From a bacterium (GTDB lineage: Bacteria; Campylobacterota; Campylobacteria; Campylobacterales; Sulfurimonadaceae), in assembly GCA_018822665.1 (NCBI GenBank), contig JAHJJX010000017.1:45084-109083 (forward strand): a DNA stretch of 64,000 bases, written 5' to 3'. The notes below the pieces were generated by a model. It had not been told where the DNA came from. It searched no databases and saw only the letters and a program-made list of their open reading frames with translations. Every line of letters begins with the position of its first letter. The stretch's first letter is position 1. Positions 1 to 8,733 of the stretch are shown here, piece by piece. Position numbers and translations under genes: made by a program.

Positions 1-2
1 GC

Positions 3-1463
3 TCAAACACACCAAAAACTGTGACTTCTATTCTTATCGATTTGCAAATTAGCGGAGTATCGTATAGTTGTGGTGAGTATAGCGGACTTACAAATATAAA
101 TGGAGAGTTTCAGTGTCTAGAGGATTCAACAGTAGACTTTTCTATAGGTGGTATCACACTTGGAAGTGCAACTGTAACTTCATCAAATCAGTACATTACC
201 CCAGCAAGATTGTATGGACTTGCAAGCAACAATATCACTGATACAAGAGTTCTTAATTTTATTCAATTAGTTCAGTCACTTGATAGTGACGATAACGCAA
301 CAAACGGTATAGATATCAATCAAACTACAAGAGAAAACTTTATAGGCTATAGCCTTGATATTGCAAATGCAAATACTACAGAACAAGATGCTGACGATGC
401 TGTAACAAACATAGTAGGCAAAGCTTTGGTACCAAAAAATGAAGCATTAGAGCATTATATTGATACTTTAGAAAATATTTTAGATGTTACACTGGAAAAC
501 GAACCTTACTACTCACAGCAATGGTACCTAGACTACAACGACACCATTTATACACAAAATGCTATAGATGAAAATGCACATATAAATGTCCAAAATACTC
601 TTAGAAGCTATAGTGGCAAGGGGATTAAAATAGCTATCATTGATGATGGGCTAGATACTATTCATGAAGAGTTAGAGGGTGCAATATCAAACACGTACGA
701 TATAGTTACAAAAACTTCCAATGTATCTCACACAAATCAAAGTGACTATCACGGTACAGCAATTACAGGAATAATAGGAGCAAGGGTAAACTCAAAAGGT
801 ATTGCCGGTATTGCAAGTAAATCTCAAATCATATTTTTAAAACATAAAGAAAACATGAGTGATAGTGACACTATAGAACTTTTCAACAAAGCAGAGGAGT
901 TTGGTGCAGATATTATAAACTGCAGCTGGGGTACTTACGATGTCTCACAAAGTGTAAAAGATAAAATTGTAGATTTAGCAAACAATGGAAGAGATGGAAA
1001 AGGAACATTAATAGTTTTTGCGACAGGTAATAACAACCAAGATATGGGGAATGATGAGTCTTCTATACCTGAAGTGATAGCTGTTGGTGCAACCGATAAA
1101 AATAACTTAAGGGCATGGTATAGTAACTATGGAAAAAATCTAGATGTAGTAGCTCCTGGAGGATACAGTATTGGGATTACTACATTAGATCCAATGAATA
1201 GCAACGGATTAGCATCTATGGATTACAATTATCTTTTATACAATGATTCTAACTCATTTATAGGTACATCCGCAGCTGCTCCTATTGTCAGTGGAGCAAT
1301 AGCACTATTGCTTGAAAAAAATCCAGGCTTAACAAGAGTTGAGGTTGAAAACATCTTAAAAAATAGTAGTGATAAAATAGGAAACTTGTCTTATGAAGAG
1401 GGTAGAAATGATTACTATGGATATGGGAAGATAAATTTAGTAAAAGCAATGCAAGATTTATAG
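3..1463 (+). CDS. Secreted subtilisin-family serine protease, 5' end outside window
   Basis: The reading frame is open from base 3, so the gene enters from the left; a GTG at 21 is only an internal possibility. Numbering from that GTG, the peptidase S8 catalytic residues are all visible: Asp208 in IIDDG, His244 in HGTA, the oxyanion Asn337 in ATGN and Ser417 in GTSAAAP. The first 160 residues are not protease. They contain a YSCG...G.TN.NGEFQC...V.FSIGGITLG block and an FIQLVQSLDSDDNATNGIDI block, of the kind seen ahead of catalytic domains in large secreted proteins. The role is inferred to be extracellular or periplasmic proteolysis. The signal peptide and any anchor lie outside the window. 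Confidence in the family is high; the substrate is unknown. Confidence 0.9.
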   Translation, partial: SNTPKTVTSILIDLQISGVSYSCGEYSGLTNINGEFQCLEDSTVDFSIGGITLGSATVTSSNQYITPARLYGLASNNITDTRVLNFIQLVQSLDSDDNATNGIDINQTTRENFIGYSLDIANANTTEQDADDAVTNIVGKALVPKNEALEHYIDTLENILDVTLENEPYYSQQWYLDYNDTIYTQNAIDENAHINVQNTLRSYSGKGIKIAIIDDGLDTIHEELEGAISNTYDIVTKTSNVSHTNQSDYHGTAITGIIGARVNSKGIAGIASKSQIIFLKHKENMSDSDTIELFNKAEEFGADIINCSWGTYDVSQSVKDKIVDLANNGRDGKGTLIVFATGNNNQDMGNDESSIPEVIAVGATDKNNLRAWYSNYGKNLDVVAPGGYSIGITTLDPMNSNGLASMDYNYLLYNDSNSFIGTSAAAPIVSGAIALLLEKNPGLTRVEVENILKNSSDKIGNLSYEEGRNDYYGYGKINLVKAMQDL

Positions 1464-1470
1464 TTTATTT

Positions 1471-1520
1471 GGTAGTGTTCAAGATTCTGTGGGAGTGTTA
1501 AAAATTTCGTGTCAGTCTGA
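1471..1520. repeat. Possible IS256-type insertion sequence end (relic)
   Basis: Directly after the protease stop are two imperfect tandem copies of an AGTGTT.AA.ATT..GTG pattern (about 1473-1490 and 1494-1511). The block begins GGTAGTGTTCAAGATTCTGT, which resembles terminal inverted repeats of IS256 (mutator) elements as I remember them. No transposase remains nearby, so at most this is a solo end. Confidence 0.3.
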
Positions 1521-1600
1521 TAAAATACTATCAAGGATCATTTTTTGATATTCTCCAATTAAAAACTGCTCTTTTGTTTCTTGTAACAACATATTTATAT

Positions 1601-3208
1601 CTATATAATTTGTTCTTCCACTATCCAACCAAATTTATATAACTCCTCAACTCTTTTATGATGGAAGGCATGCAATACATCTACAAACTCCCTTTTATTT
1701 TCTATTATCGTTTTTGTTTTTCCAGTTTCACCATGAGAGCGTTTCTCTTTTTTCTCATAAAAGGGAATTGAATCCAGTTTTGTTAGTTCTTGGAAATACT
1801 TTGGCATTGCGTCCCTATACTGTTTTGCTATTATATAGGCTTCTTCTTTGAAGTCTTTAAAATCAATATTTAATATTTTACAAAGACCTTTAAAATCATT
1901 TGGACGGATATTGTTTCTCTTACCGTTTATTGTCAAATGTGATTCATATCCAAAGGCACTGGAATAAAAACCAGTAGCACTGATGTCATAAAGCGGTGCG
2001 AGTAAGACTTTTTTATCATCAAATATTATAGAGAGATTTTTAGTGTGCATATCTTCATGAACAATTAATACAGAATAAAGATAATATTTTAAAAGACTCA
2101 TACGCTCTTTTTTTGATAATAGCTCTTTAGCAATACGTGTAAATATCTTCTCACTCGTAGTATCATATTTATTTTCAGCTCTAAGTCCTAAAAACACCCC
2201 AAATGTAGCTTTTGCAAATCTCGTATTATGAAACCTGTCAAACCGTTTAACAATATAATGAAACTCATCATCTTCCTCTCTTTTAACAATAGCACTGTAT
2301 GGAGCATTAAATCCAAGCTCATTTTTTGCAAATGACATATGCAGATGTTCATTAATTGCTATGTGTGGAAAATAGAACTCTGAGTTTACATCTGCTTTTA
2401 ATTTGCTATATGGTTTTAAGATATATTCACCTGCACCATCACTACCTATAATCTGGTTATTTTCTTTATCGATGTTCACAAATCGTTTATACTGAAATCC
2501 GCTTATCCCTTCTGTTCTTAAACTTTGTAAAGTCGAGAGGTCTTGCGACTCAGGAAAAAGCTCATTTTCATCAAGTTTAATGTCATACCCCTCAAGAAGT
2601 TCTATTATTTTGTTTTTTCCAAGTATCTCATCGAGAGAAGCTAAGTATCCAACCCCTTTTTTCTCAATCATCTCACACTTGTCTTTTGTCGTAGAAAAAC
2701 ACAAATCACCTACAGAATCCTCAAGTTGTGGAAGCATTTCAAACTCATCTGCAATCTTATGAGTAGTTTCAAATATTTCACGATTGATACCTTCAGGAAA
2801 ATTATCTTCAAATACTGCAGGAATTTTCTCAAAATCGACAGGCTCTAACTGCAAAGGAATAGTTGGGATAGCTAAGTCATATTTTGCAAGGTACTCTGAA
2901 GTATAATAAAATCTATATATGCCTTTTACTTCAAAAAGAAGTCCAACGACCAAATTGTCTTTACATACATAAAGGAATTTTGAAGAAGGATAACTCCTTT
3001 GAATCTCTTGGAGTATATAAGAAGTTAGAGATGCTTTTCCAGCTACTGCTACACGCCCTGTATCTATTAAACTTTTTATCTCGTTTTGAAAAGTCCTAGG
3101 ACTTAGCTTGTGTTCTTTTAACTTTAATGATAAATCTTGTGTTTTCACATAAGTTTTACTCTCAATTAATATTAATAAAATATCTGATTGAATCCTATTT
3201 ATAGGCAT
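1601..3208 (-). CDS. HipA-like serine/threonine kinase with fused N-terminal winged helix
   Basis: Residues 1-65 form a predicted winged helix-turn-helix (LSLKLKEHKLSPRTFQNEI). Residues 85-145 match the HipA N-terminal subdomain (VVGLLFE...YYTSEYL...FPEGINREIF). The kinase part has a candidate ATP-binding Lys265 in EYILKP, the catalytic loop HEDMHTKN at 384-391 with Asp386 and Asn391, and a metal-binding Asp408 in LYDIS. HipA kinases phosphorylate protein targets (glutamyl-tRNA synthetase for E. coli HipA) and normally pair with a separate HipB DNA-binding antitoxin. No hipB is adjacent, and the fused DNA-binding domain may replace it. The start has a good AGGA ribosome site (AGGATGTTAA-ATG). 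The gene stands alone. Family assignment is secure; toxin activity is inferred. Confidence 0.82.
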   Translation of the reverse strand: MPINRIQSDILLILIESKTYVKTQDLSLKLKEHKLSPRTFQNEIKSLIDTGRVAVAGKASLTSYILQEIQRSYPSSKFLYVCKDNLVVGLLFEVKGIYRFYYTSEYLAKYDLAIPTIPLQLEPVDFEKIPAVFEDNFPEGINREIFETTHKIADEFEMLPQLEDSVGDLCFSTTKDKCEMIEKKGVGYLASLDEILGKNKIIELLEGYDIKLDENELFPESQDLSTLQSLRTEGISGFQYKRFVNIDKENNQIIGSDGAGEYILKPYSKLKADVNSEFYFPHIAINEHLHMSFAKNELGFNAPYSAIVKREEDDEFHYIVKRFDRFHNTRFAKATFGVFLGLRAENKYDTTSEKIFTRIAKELLSKKERMSLLKYYLYSVLIVHEDMHTKNLSIIFDDKKVLLAPLYDISATGFYSSAFGYESHLTINGKRNNIRPNDFKGLCKILNIDFKDFKEEAYIIAKQYRDAMPKYFQELTKLDSIPFYEKKEKRSHGETGKTKTIIENKREFVDVLHAFHHKRVEELYKFGWIVEEQII

Positions 3209-3668
3209 TTAACATCCTTAAGCATATTGCGAATATATTTAAAATTATTTTAATATTATAACAGATTTTTTACGAAATAATACTTTATTTCTTATATAAA
3301 TATAAAAGATATTCGTAATATCCTTAAAAATACTAAAGAAAGTAATGAGCAAACTAGTATTACTACTCTAAACATCTAGCAAACTCTGAATCAGTCAAAA
3401 ATGAAAAATGAAAAATAAATGTTACAATCTCACTCAATGATAGAAAAGCTTAATAGGCTTTTTTTGTAATGTTTGAAAAAGCGGACTTTTGGCGGACTTG
3501 GTATTTTTTCATAAAATACAAAATCCTCTGAAATATCGCTATACAGGGAGATTGGCAACTTGAAATTTTATACAAATATTGAATTTGTCATTCAGTAAGC
3601 TAACTTTTTCAAATTTCCTCAAATCTCTCCAAGCCCCCTTAAATGGGGCTTTTCTCATGTCTTGCTTT
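3209..3668. other. Gene-poor stretch, possible old integration scar
   Basis: No convincing protein gene is visible in these 460 bases. They hold a weak hairpin with a T-run near 3446-3470, a repeated GCGGACTT string (about 3481-3500) and a clear rho-independent terminator at 3632-3655 that has no obvious gene on its left. A 14-base sequence at 3622-3635 recurs with one change at 4040-4053, flanking the CDGSH gene. This is compatible with, but does not prove, past insertion. Confidence 0.4.
3632..3655 (+). terminator. Rho-independent terminator
   Basis: AGCCCC (3632-3637) pairs with GGGGCT (3645-3650), followed by a TTTTC run on the plus strand. The upstream transcript is not identified; a small RNA or a lost gene could lie to its left. 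Confidence 0.6.
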
Positions 3669-3950
3669 TTAATCTTGGAATTTTATTCCTTTTTTCACTT
3701 CATCATCTTTGTAATAACTATGATTTCCATCACAAAAAGGAAAAAATTTGCTTGTTTTACATAGACAAATAAGATAAGGCTTCGTTTTTTCAACAGTGAC
3801 GGCTTTAGGTAAACATGAAGTACCCTTATGACTTCCATCGCAAAATATACCGCTCTCACTTCTTCCACAAGAGCAAATATGGTACTCAACTCCGGCTTCT
3901 AGTCTTACCCCTTTAGGTTTATTGTTAAACACTATTGCATCTTTACACAT
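3669..3950 (-). CDS. Double CDGSH iron-sulfur protein
   Basis: This 93-residue protein has two CDGSH [2Fe-2S] motifs. The first is CSCGRSESGIFCDGSH (about residues 27-42) and the second is CLCKTSKFFPFCDGNH (about 62-77), where Asn replaces Ser. Each supplies the three-Cys, one-His ligand set of the mitoNEET family. The protein has no signal peptide or membrane anchor, so it is a soluble cytoplasmic protein. Tandem-CDGSH proteins of this size occur in many bacteria, and redox or cluster-transfer roles have been proposed. The gene is monocistronic and sits between two gene-poor stretches. The family is certain from the ligands; the function is not known. Confidence 0.88.
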   Translation of the reverse strand: MCKDAIVFNNKPKGVRLEAGVEYHICSCGRSESGIFCDGSHKGTSCLPKAVTVEKTKPYLICLCKTSKFFPFCDGNHSYYKDDEVKKGIKFQD

Positions 3951-4300
3951 GATAAACTCCCTCTATTAATTTTTTTGTTCCGATGTCATACCTTGGAAAA
4001 TTCAATTTCAACCTCCCTAACCACTTTAAAAATTCTAGCAATCTCTTCAAGCCAGAAGTATATTGTTACATATATAAGTTTCATCATTACTGCTACGAAT
4101 ACTTTAGACAACATTTCAGAAAAGTTATATTCCTAAATGGTACAACTTAAAATGCATTTAAGATAAAAAACAATGGGCAGAAAAAGACGACAGTTTTCAG
4201 TAGAGTTCATGCAAAAATTTTATAGAGTTTAAAAGTATCTTTAGAGATGATATAATTCTACATTATATAGAGATGTAAAATAAAAAAGAGGAAAAGGTTC
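3951..4300. other. Intergenic stretch between divergent genes
   Basis: About 350 bases separate the CDGSH gene and the acpS leader. I see no credible gene on either strand. The region contains the acpS promoter (4251-4256) and presumably the CDGSH promoter near 3955-4010. The 14-mer at 4040-4053 nearly repeats 3622-3635. Confidence 0.5.
4251..4256 (+). promoter_or_regulatory. -10 element of the acpS promoter
   Basis: A perfect TATAAT lies 45 bases before the leader ATG at 4301 and is preceded by AT-rich sequence, as is usual for sigma-70 promoters in Campylobacterota, where the -35 box is weak. No competing -10 is closer to the gene. Confidence 0.6.
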
Positions 4301-4339
4301 ATGTTACAAAAACACTTAGAATTTGTCATCAGTAAATGA
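4301..4339 (+). CDS. 12-codon leader peptide overlapping the acpS start
   Basis: An ATG with a purine-rich ribosome site (AGAGGAAAAGG) opens a short frame, MLQKHLEFVISK. Its TGA (4337-4339) overlaps the acpS ATG (4336-4338) as ATGA. The acpS start itself has no good ribosome site, so initiation there probably depends on ribosomes finishing this leader. No codon bias for one amino acid is apparent, so classical attenuation is unlikely; translational coupling is the simplest reading. An in-frame stop at 4268-4270 shows it is not the tail of a longer gene. Confidence 0.5.
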   Translation: MLQKHLEFVISK

Positions 4340-4683
4340 TTGGGATAGACCTTATTAAGACTTCTCGCATGAATCGCCTCATAGAGCGCTTTGGCGAAAA
4401 GGGGCTACAAAAATTTCTTTCTAATACTGAGATGTTACTTGTAAAAAACTATAAAACAGCATCTGGATTTTGGGCAGCAAAAGAAGCATGCGCAAAGGCT
4501 TTAGGAGTAGGAATCGGCTCTGAATGTGCATTTCATGATATCATGATAAGCAAAACGGCAAAAGGCGCTCCACGAATAGCACTCTCTCAAATACTTATTG
4601 ATAAATACAATGTAAAAGACATAAGCTTATCTATAACGCATGATGGAGAATATGCAATTGCTGTTGTTGCGATACAAGCCTAA
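4336..4683 (+). CDS. acpS: Holo-[acyl-carrier-protein] synthase
   Basis: AcpS transfers 4'-phosphopantetheine from CoA to a serine of acyl carrier protein, which activates fatty acid synthesis in the cytoplasm. The 115-residue length is typical. The metal-binding Asp in MIGIDLIKTSRM (residue 4), the FWAAKEACAKALG motif (about 46-58) and a C-terminal SITHDGEYAIAV strand are all present. The ATG overlaps the stop of a 12-codon leader, and the gene is convergent with thiS with only 2 bases between their ends. In other Campylobacterota acpS often follows fliL, but no fliL is seen here. Assignment is secure. Confidence 0.93.
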   Translation: MIGIDLIKTSRMNRLIERFGEKGLQKFLSNTEMLLVKNYKTASGFWAAKEACAKALGVGIGSECAFHDIMISKTAKGAPRIALSQILIDKYNVKDISLSITHDGEYAIAVVAIQA

Positions 4684-4685
4684 TT

Positions 4686-4886
4686 TCATCCACCGCCTAC
4701 AAAATCTAATAATTCAAGCTTATCCCCATCCTTCAAAACACATGTTTTCCAATCGTTTTGTTTAATAATTTCCATATTTATTGCGGCGGCCATCACCTTT
4801 CCGTCTAACGACAACTCGCTTAACACGCCAGACAGTGTAGTAGCGGTATTAAATTCTCTGCTTTGACCATTAATTATAATTATCAT
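4686..4886 (-). CDS. thiS: Sulfur carrier protein ThiS
   Basis: This 66-residue ubiquitin-like protein ends in Gly-Gly-Gly (FVGGG), the C-terminus that is adenylated and then thiocarboxylated to donate sulfur to the thiazole ring of thiamine. IIIINGQSREF at the start and LKDGDKLELLDFVGGG at the end match ThiS. Its ATG overlaps the stop of the ankyrin gene (4883-4886), so the two are translationally coupled. No thiG, thiF or thiH is adjacent, so the partners must lie elsewhere. MoaD-like proteins share the fold, but the sequence and length favour ThiS. Confidence 0.88.
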   Translation of the reverse strand: MIIIINGQSREFNTATTLSGVLSELSLDGKVMAAAINMEIIKQNDWKTCVLKDGDKLELLDFVGGG

Positions 4887-5425
4887 TTTTTTTCCTTTTC
4901 ATATATTTTCAAAACATCAATTACCGATAAATTATTTTTTACCACTGCAAAGTCATAAGCGTTATATCCAGATTTTGATTTTGCAGTGCTATCTGCACCA
5001 ATATTGAGCAAATACTCTACTATTGCAGGATTGCCGCTGTATGCTGCTTGATGCAAAGGGGTAATTCCTTCATCATTTTCCAAATTTATATCAGCCCCGC
5101 CAAGAACTAAATATCTAACCAACTTCATATTTTTCTTTTTTGCAGCGAGTATCAAAGCGGTATTACCACGATTATCCTGTGCATTTATATTTGCACCACT
5201 AGCTAAAAGCATCTCTGCCATTTTTATATCCTGCTTTTTTATAGCAATATGCAATGGTGTTAAACCTGCTGCATTGACTACTTCTGTGTCTGTGCCACTT
5301 TCTAGCATCTTTGATACATCGCTATATTTTTCATAATACACAAAATTATGTAAATCACTTCTTCCATCTACACCATCGGAATAAGCCAATATAAACAATA
5401 TAGACAATAAAAGAACTCGCATCAT
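4883..5425 (-). CDS. Exported ankyrin-repeat protein
   Basis: I place the start at the ATG of MMRVLLLSILFILAYSDG rather than ten codons upstream, because this yields a clean signal peptide and an AGGG ribosome site (GCAGGGTAT-ATG). After the signal come about four ankyrin repeats (GLTPLHIAIKKQDIKMAEML, GNTALILAAKKKNMKLVRYL, GITPLHQAAYSGNPAIVEYL and a degenerate last one). The protein is probably periplasmic and binds another protein; no enzyme domain is present. In some bacteria ankyrin proteins sit next to catalases as protectants, but here the downstream partner is thiS, coupled by a 4-base overlap. The role is unknown. Confidence 0.8.
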   Translation of the reverse strand: MMRVLLLSILFILAYSDGVDGRSDLHNFVYYEKYSDVSKMLESGTDTEVVNAAGLTPLHIAIKKQDIKMAEMLLASGANINAQDNRGNTALILAAKKKNMKLVRYLVLGGADINLENDEGITPLHQAAYSGNPAIVEYLLNIGADSTAKSKSGYNAYDFAVVKNNLSVIDVLKIYEKEKK

Positions 5426-5600
5426 ATACCCTGCTTCACTATGAGATGCTGGCATTGTATCGATTTTAATTAAATTTTATCGTGAGAAACTGCTTATAGT
5501 TAAAGAATTTAAGAATGAATAAAAACAGTTTAAACTTGAATTGGCATAACGAACTACTCAGTGACAGTATAGGATTTTTTTAGCTTACAAACAAAACAAG

Positions 5601-5623
5601 ACTCTCTTAAATTTTAAGAGAGT
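5601..5623 (-). terminator. Terminator after the universal stress protein gene
   Basis: An 11-bp perfect inverted repeat (5601-5611 and 5613-5623, ACTCTCTTAAA / TTTAAGAGAGT) lies at the stop codon of the leftward gene and is followed on the minus strand by a T-rich run. Confidence 0.65.
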
Positions 5624-6486
5624 TACTTTTTAGGTATATAAACCAAAACATCACATTTTAGGCTTTGCATCAAACTTGATGCGGTAGAGCCATAAAGAAA
5701 TGAATCTACGTTATGTACTCCTTTTGAGCCAAAAACAACTAGGTCATTGTTGTTTTCATTTATATAGTTTGTAAGAGCGTTTGTAACCCCTACTCTATCT
5801 TCTATAAGCTCTGCATCTTTTATGTTATTTTCTTTTACAAATGTATCAAACTTTTCTTGTTCGTGCATTTGTATCTCTTGTGCTATCTCATCTATATTTT
5901 CATAATTGTCATGGTACCTAAAAGCTATCTCACTTATTTTTTTATACGCATAAACACACTTGATAACCTCTTGATGGAAGAAGTTTTGAGAGAAAATTAA
6001 ACTTTTTTGTGATACTTTTGAAAGATCCGTAAAAGCTACTATTTTTTTGTACTCCGCACTAGAGTTGTTTTTAACTATAAGGAGAGGGAGGTTACTTTTT
6101 TGTGCAATATTGTGTGCCGTAGAGCCGAGTATTGTAGTTACAAAGTCTTTTTTTTCATTTGCACCAATCACAAGCATACAAGCATCTTTATTTTTTGCCA
6201 CATCCATAATAAAAACGGATGGCTTCGCTTTTTGTACTTCTATAGAGTAACTCAAACCTTGAGTATTAACACCCTCTAGTTCTTTTTCTATCCCTTTTAG
6301 AGCGCTAATTTTTAATTTTTCAATCTCTGCATCTTTTATAAATTTACCAAAAAAACCAGTATCTATCGCGTGAACTATAGTAACTTTTGAGTCATTTCTC
6401 TTAGCTACTAAAAAAGCCCTGTTCAAAACCTCTTTTGCATTGTTTGAAATATCCAATCCTACTACTATATTATTAAAATTTTCCAT
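5623..6486 (-). CDS. Tandem-domain universal stress protein (UspA family)
   Basis: The protein consists of two Usp domains. Each carries a nucleotide-binding signature of the type G-x2-G-x9-G-(S/T): GANEKKDFVTTILGST in the first half and GSKGVHNVDSFLYGST near the C-terminus, so both domains are predicted to bind ATP. The start is set at MENFNNIVVGLD (6486), which has GGAG nine bases upstream, rather than the ATG 15 bases earlier. Tandem Usp proteins of about 280-290 residues are soluble stress-response proteins. The gene is monocistronic with a strong terminator. The specific stress is not indicated by its context. Confidence 0.9.
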   Translation of the reverse strand: MENFNNIVVGLDISNNAKEVLNRAFLVAKRNDSKVTIVHAIDTGFFGKFIKDAEIEKLKISALKGIEKELEGVNTQGLSYSIEVQKAKPSVFIMDVAKNKDACMLVIGANEKKDFVTTILGSTAHNIAQKSNLPLLIVKNNSSAEYKKIVAFTDLSKVSQKSLIFSQNFFHQEVIKCVYAYKKISEIAFRYHDNYENIDEIAQEIQMHEQEKFDTFVKENNIKDAELIEDRVGVTNALTNYINENNNDLVVFGSKGVHNVDSFLYGSTASSLMQSLKCDVLVYIPKK

Positions 6487-6501
6487 TCTTATGCACTCCA
6501 T

Positions 6502-6864
6502 TATTTTTAAATCAATTATATCACAGATAACACAAACAAAACGTATTACTATAAAAGCACGGTAAATTAGAACTAAGCACTCTTTAAAGAGAATATATCA
6601 ATTACGCCCCAAGCAAACATTTTTCGAGTTTGTGCTTTTTGGTCAGTGCACACACGATTGAAATCTTTTGAAATGCAACATCTTTGTCAACTTGATACAA
6701 ATCATCATAAATTTCTATGTGTCTATCTTCATAACGACCAAATCCACATGCCGACCAAATCAATCCTCCAAGAGGACTTCCTCGCTCCGCTCACAGCGCT
6801 GCCGAACAAACTCAATAAAAGTGTTTTGATAATGCTCTCAAAAAAATAAAACAGTGCGTTTACC
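6502..6864. other. Gene-poor stretch with one uptake-like motif copy
   Basis: These 363 bases hold no gene I can support. Short open frames occur on both strands but have no ribosome site and no recognisable domain. A near copy of the dispersed 11-mer lies at 6742-6752. The segment 6770-6800 is GC-richer (CTCGCTCCGCTCACAGCGC) than its surroundings and could be a degraded palindromic repeat. Confidence 0.45.
6742..6752 (+). repeat. Dispersed 11-mer, 1 mismatch (ATCCACATGCC)
   Basis: This is the leftmost copy of the family, intergenic, with the first T changed to A and a G following. See the first finding for the whole set. Confidence 0.65.
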
Positions 6865-8733
6865 TTATTCATCTTGCTTTTGATTCTCTTGAATAAAATG
6901 AAACATATCATCCCTCGAGAGAGGCTTTGAGTAGAGATATCCTTGTATATCATTGCATCCGTTTTCAAGTAAAAACTCTTTTTGGGAGATATTTTCTACA
7001 CCCTCGGCAATCACTCTTAAATTGAGTGATTTCGTAATATGTATGATAGATTTCACCAGATTCGCTCCGTCAATATCTTCTGGAATATTGATAATAAAAG
7101 AACGGTCGATTTTCAATTTGTCTACCGATAATCGTTGTAAATAAGACAAAGATGAATACCCTGTGCCAAAATCATCCATTGCTATCTCCACACCTAAGGC
7201 ATGAATAGATTTCAATACCTCAATTGATTTTTTGACATCATTCATGATGGAGCCCTCTGTAATTTCCAGCTCCAAATACTTTGGATTGCAATCTAATTTT
7301 TTTATTATTTTTTTCAAATCGTCTACATATTTATTATTTTCCAATAATTTAACGGAAAGGTTCAGAGCCAGTTTTCCGATATTTGGATACTCTTGTTTCC
7401 ATGATTTAAATTGTTTAAGCGCTGTTTTCATCACAAAAGAGTCTATATCTTCTATGAGTCCGTATTCTTCGGCAACTAAAATAAATTTATCGGGCGGTAT
7501 AAAACCTTTCGTAGGATGATTCCATCTGATTAAAGCTTCCATTCCTACAAGTTTGTTTTTCGTAGAATCAATTTGAGGTTGGTAATACACTTCAAGTTCA
7601 TTATGGGTTATCGCGCGTTTGAGGTCTGCTATGAGAGATAATTTTGTATCGAGCAGCCTCGTTAAATCTGTGTTATAAAATCGAAAACAATTTCTACCGC
7701 TTTTTTTGGCATTGTGAAGCGCCGAATCTGCATTTTGTATCAGTGTTTCAGTGCTATTTCCGTCTTTAGGATATATCGCCAAACCTATCGAACATGTTAT
7801 AAAAATACTTTTGTTATGAATCATCATCTCATTTTTGAGTTCATTTTGAATTTTTTGAGCTATTTTTATTAATTCATCGGTTGCAACACAATAAATTATG
7901 ATTATAAATTCATCTATTCCGACTTTACTCAAGTCATTTTCTATGCGTAAAATATTTTTCAACCGCATAGATATTTCCAAGAGTATCTTGTCACCGAATG
8001 AATGGCCGTACGTGTCGTTTATTGTTTTAAAATCATCCAAATCAATTTTTAAAATTGTGAATTCCTGCTCTGGATTCATTTCAATTGTCTTGCTTAAGCT
8101 TGCTGCAAAAAGATTTCTGTTTGGAAGAGTTGTAATAACATCATAATTTTCAAGACGGTAAGAATAAGCCTCAAGCAACTCATTTTGCGCCCTTAACAAA
8201 TCAGTCTGCTGGGAATTTCTTTTGTCGTACAAGCCCATAAACAGACTAAAAATTAAAAAAGGCACAAGTCCGAAACCTATCAATTTTATCCCCTCTATGC
8301 CCATTTGAACATACATAGTCGAGAGTATAAATATTATGGATGCCGCTACTATATAAAGGCTGAATTTTTTATTTGTTAAGAATAACACCACCAATACTTC
8401 TATATAAAACCAGCTAAGCCCTATATAGTTATCGGTTTTAACATTTGCAATAAAACTGAGTGCCACTATAATGAACGACATAATCATGACAAAATAAACG
8501 GATGCGGTAAAATACTTTCTGTCTCGTCTGACTGCGAATATTATAAACAAGGCAGCGGACGTATATGCAAAATCTACAAAACCTTGAAAAAATTCTTCCC
8601 TGTAGAATCTGGCAAATCCAGCTATGCCGACGACAACCGCATTAAACCCCAGAAGTAAATTAAAGAAAAAGTATTTTAACTTGAGTTCATTGTCGCTAAA
8701 CTCAAATCCGCTATGCAAAAAATTATTCATCAT
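6865..8733 (-). CDS. Membrane GGDEF-EAL protein, probable c-di-GMP phosphodiesterase
   Basis: About six hydrophobic helices (residues 20-168) form an integral membrane input domain with no known name. The GGDEF domain is degenerate: the signature reads GIDEF (272-276), so cyclase activity is doubtful, although GTP could still bind. The EAL domain keeps its catalytic set: EALIRW (399-404), LNLSV, LEITEG, MDDFGTGYSSLSYL, KIDRSFI and AEGVEN. The likely net activity is hydrolysis of c-di-GMP to pGpG. The gene lies 117 bases downstream of another c-di-GMP enzyme on the same strand; the two may act as an opposing pair. The nearby polysaccharide cluster is a plausible target process, which is inference. 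Confidence 0.9.
   Translation of the reverse strand: MMNNFLHSGFEFSDNELKLKYFFFNLLLGFNAVVVGIAGFARFYREEFFQGFVDFAYTSAALFIIFAVRRDRKYFTASVYFVMIMSFIIVALSFIANVKTDNYIGLSWFYIEVLVVLFLTNKKFSLYIVAASIIFILSTMYVQMGIEGIKLIGFGLVPFLIFSLFMGLYDKRNSQQTDLLRAQNELLEAYSYRLENYDVITTLPNRNLFAASLSKTIEMNPEQEFTILKIDLDDFKTINDTYGHSFGDKILLEISMRLKNILRIENDLSKVGIDEFIIIIYCVATDELIKIAQKIQNELKNEMMIHNKSIFITCSIGLAIYPKDGNSTETLIQNADSALHNAKKSGRNCFRFYNTDLTRLLDTKLSLIADLKRAITHNELEVYYQPQIDSTKNKLVGMEALIRWNHPTKGFIPPDKFILVAEEYGLIEDIDSFVMKTALKQFKSWKQEYPNIGKLALNLSVKLLENNKYVDDLKKIIKKLDCNPKYLELEITEGSIMNDVKKSIEVLKSIHALGVEIAMDDFGTGYSSLSYLQRLSVDKLKIDRSFIINIPEDIDGANLVKSIIHITKSLNLRVIAEGVENISQKEFLLENGCNDIQGYLYSKPLSRDDMFHFIQENQKQDE

Noticed and set aside
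3579..3764. Plus-strand open frame overlapping the CDGSH gene
   Set aside because: The opposite strand carries two perfect CDGSH motifs; the plus frame runs through a terminator and lacks any domain.
4301..4339. Tail of a truncated fliL gene upstream of acpS
   Set aside because: An in-frame stop at 4268-4270 closes the frame and the residues do not resemble a FliL end; a separate leader is simpler.
6729..6968. Leftward open frame of 79 codons
   Set aside because: It overlaps the 3' end of the GGDEF-EAL gene out of frame and has no ribosome site or recognisable domain.
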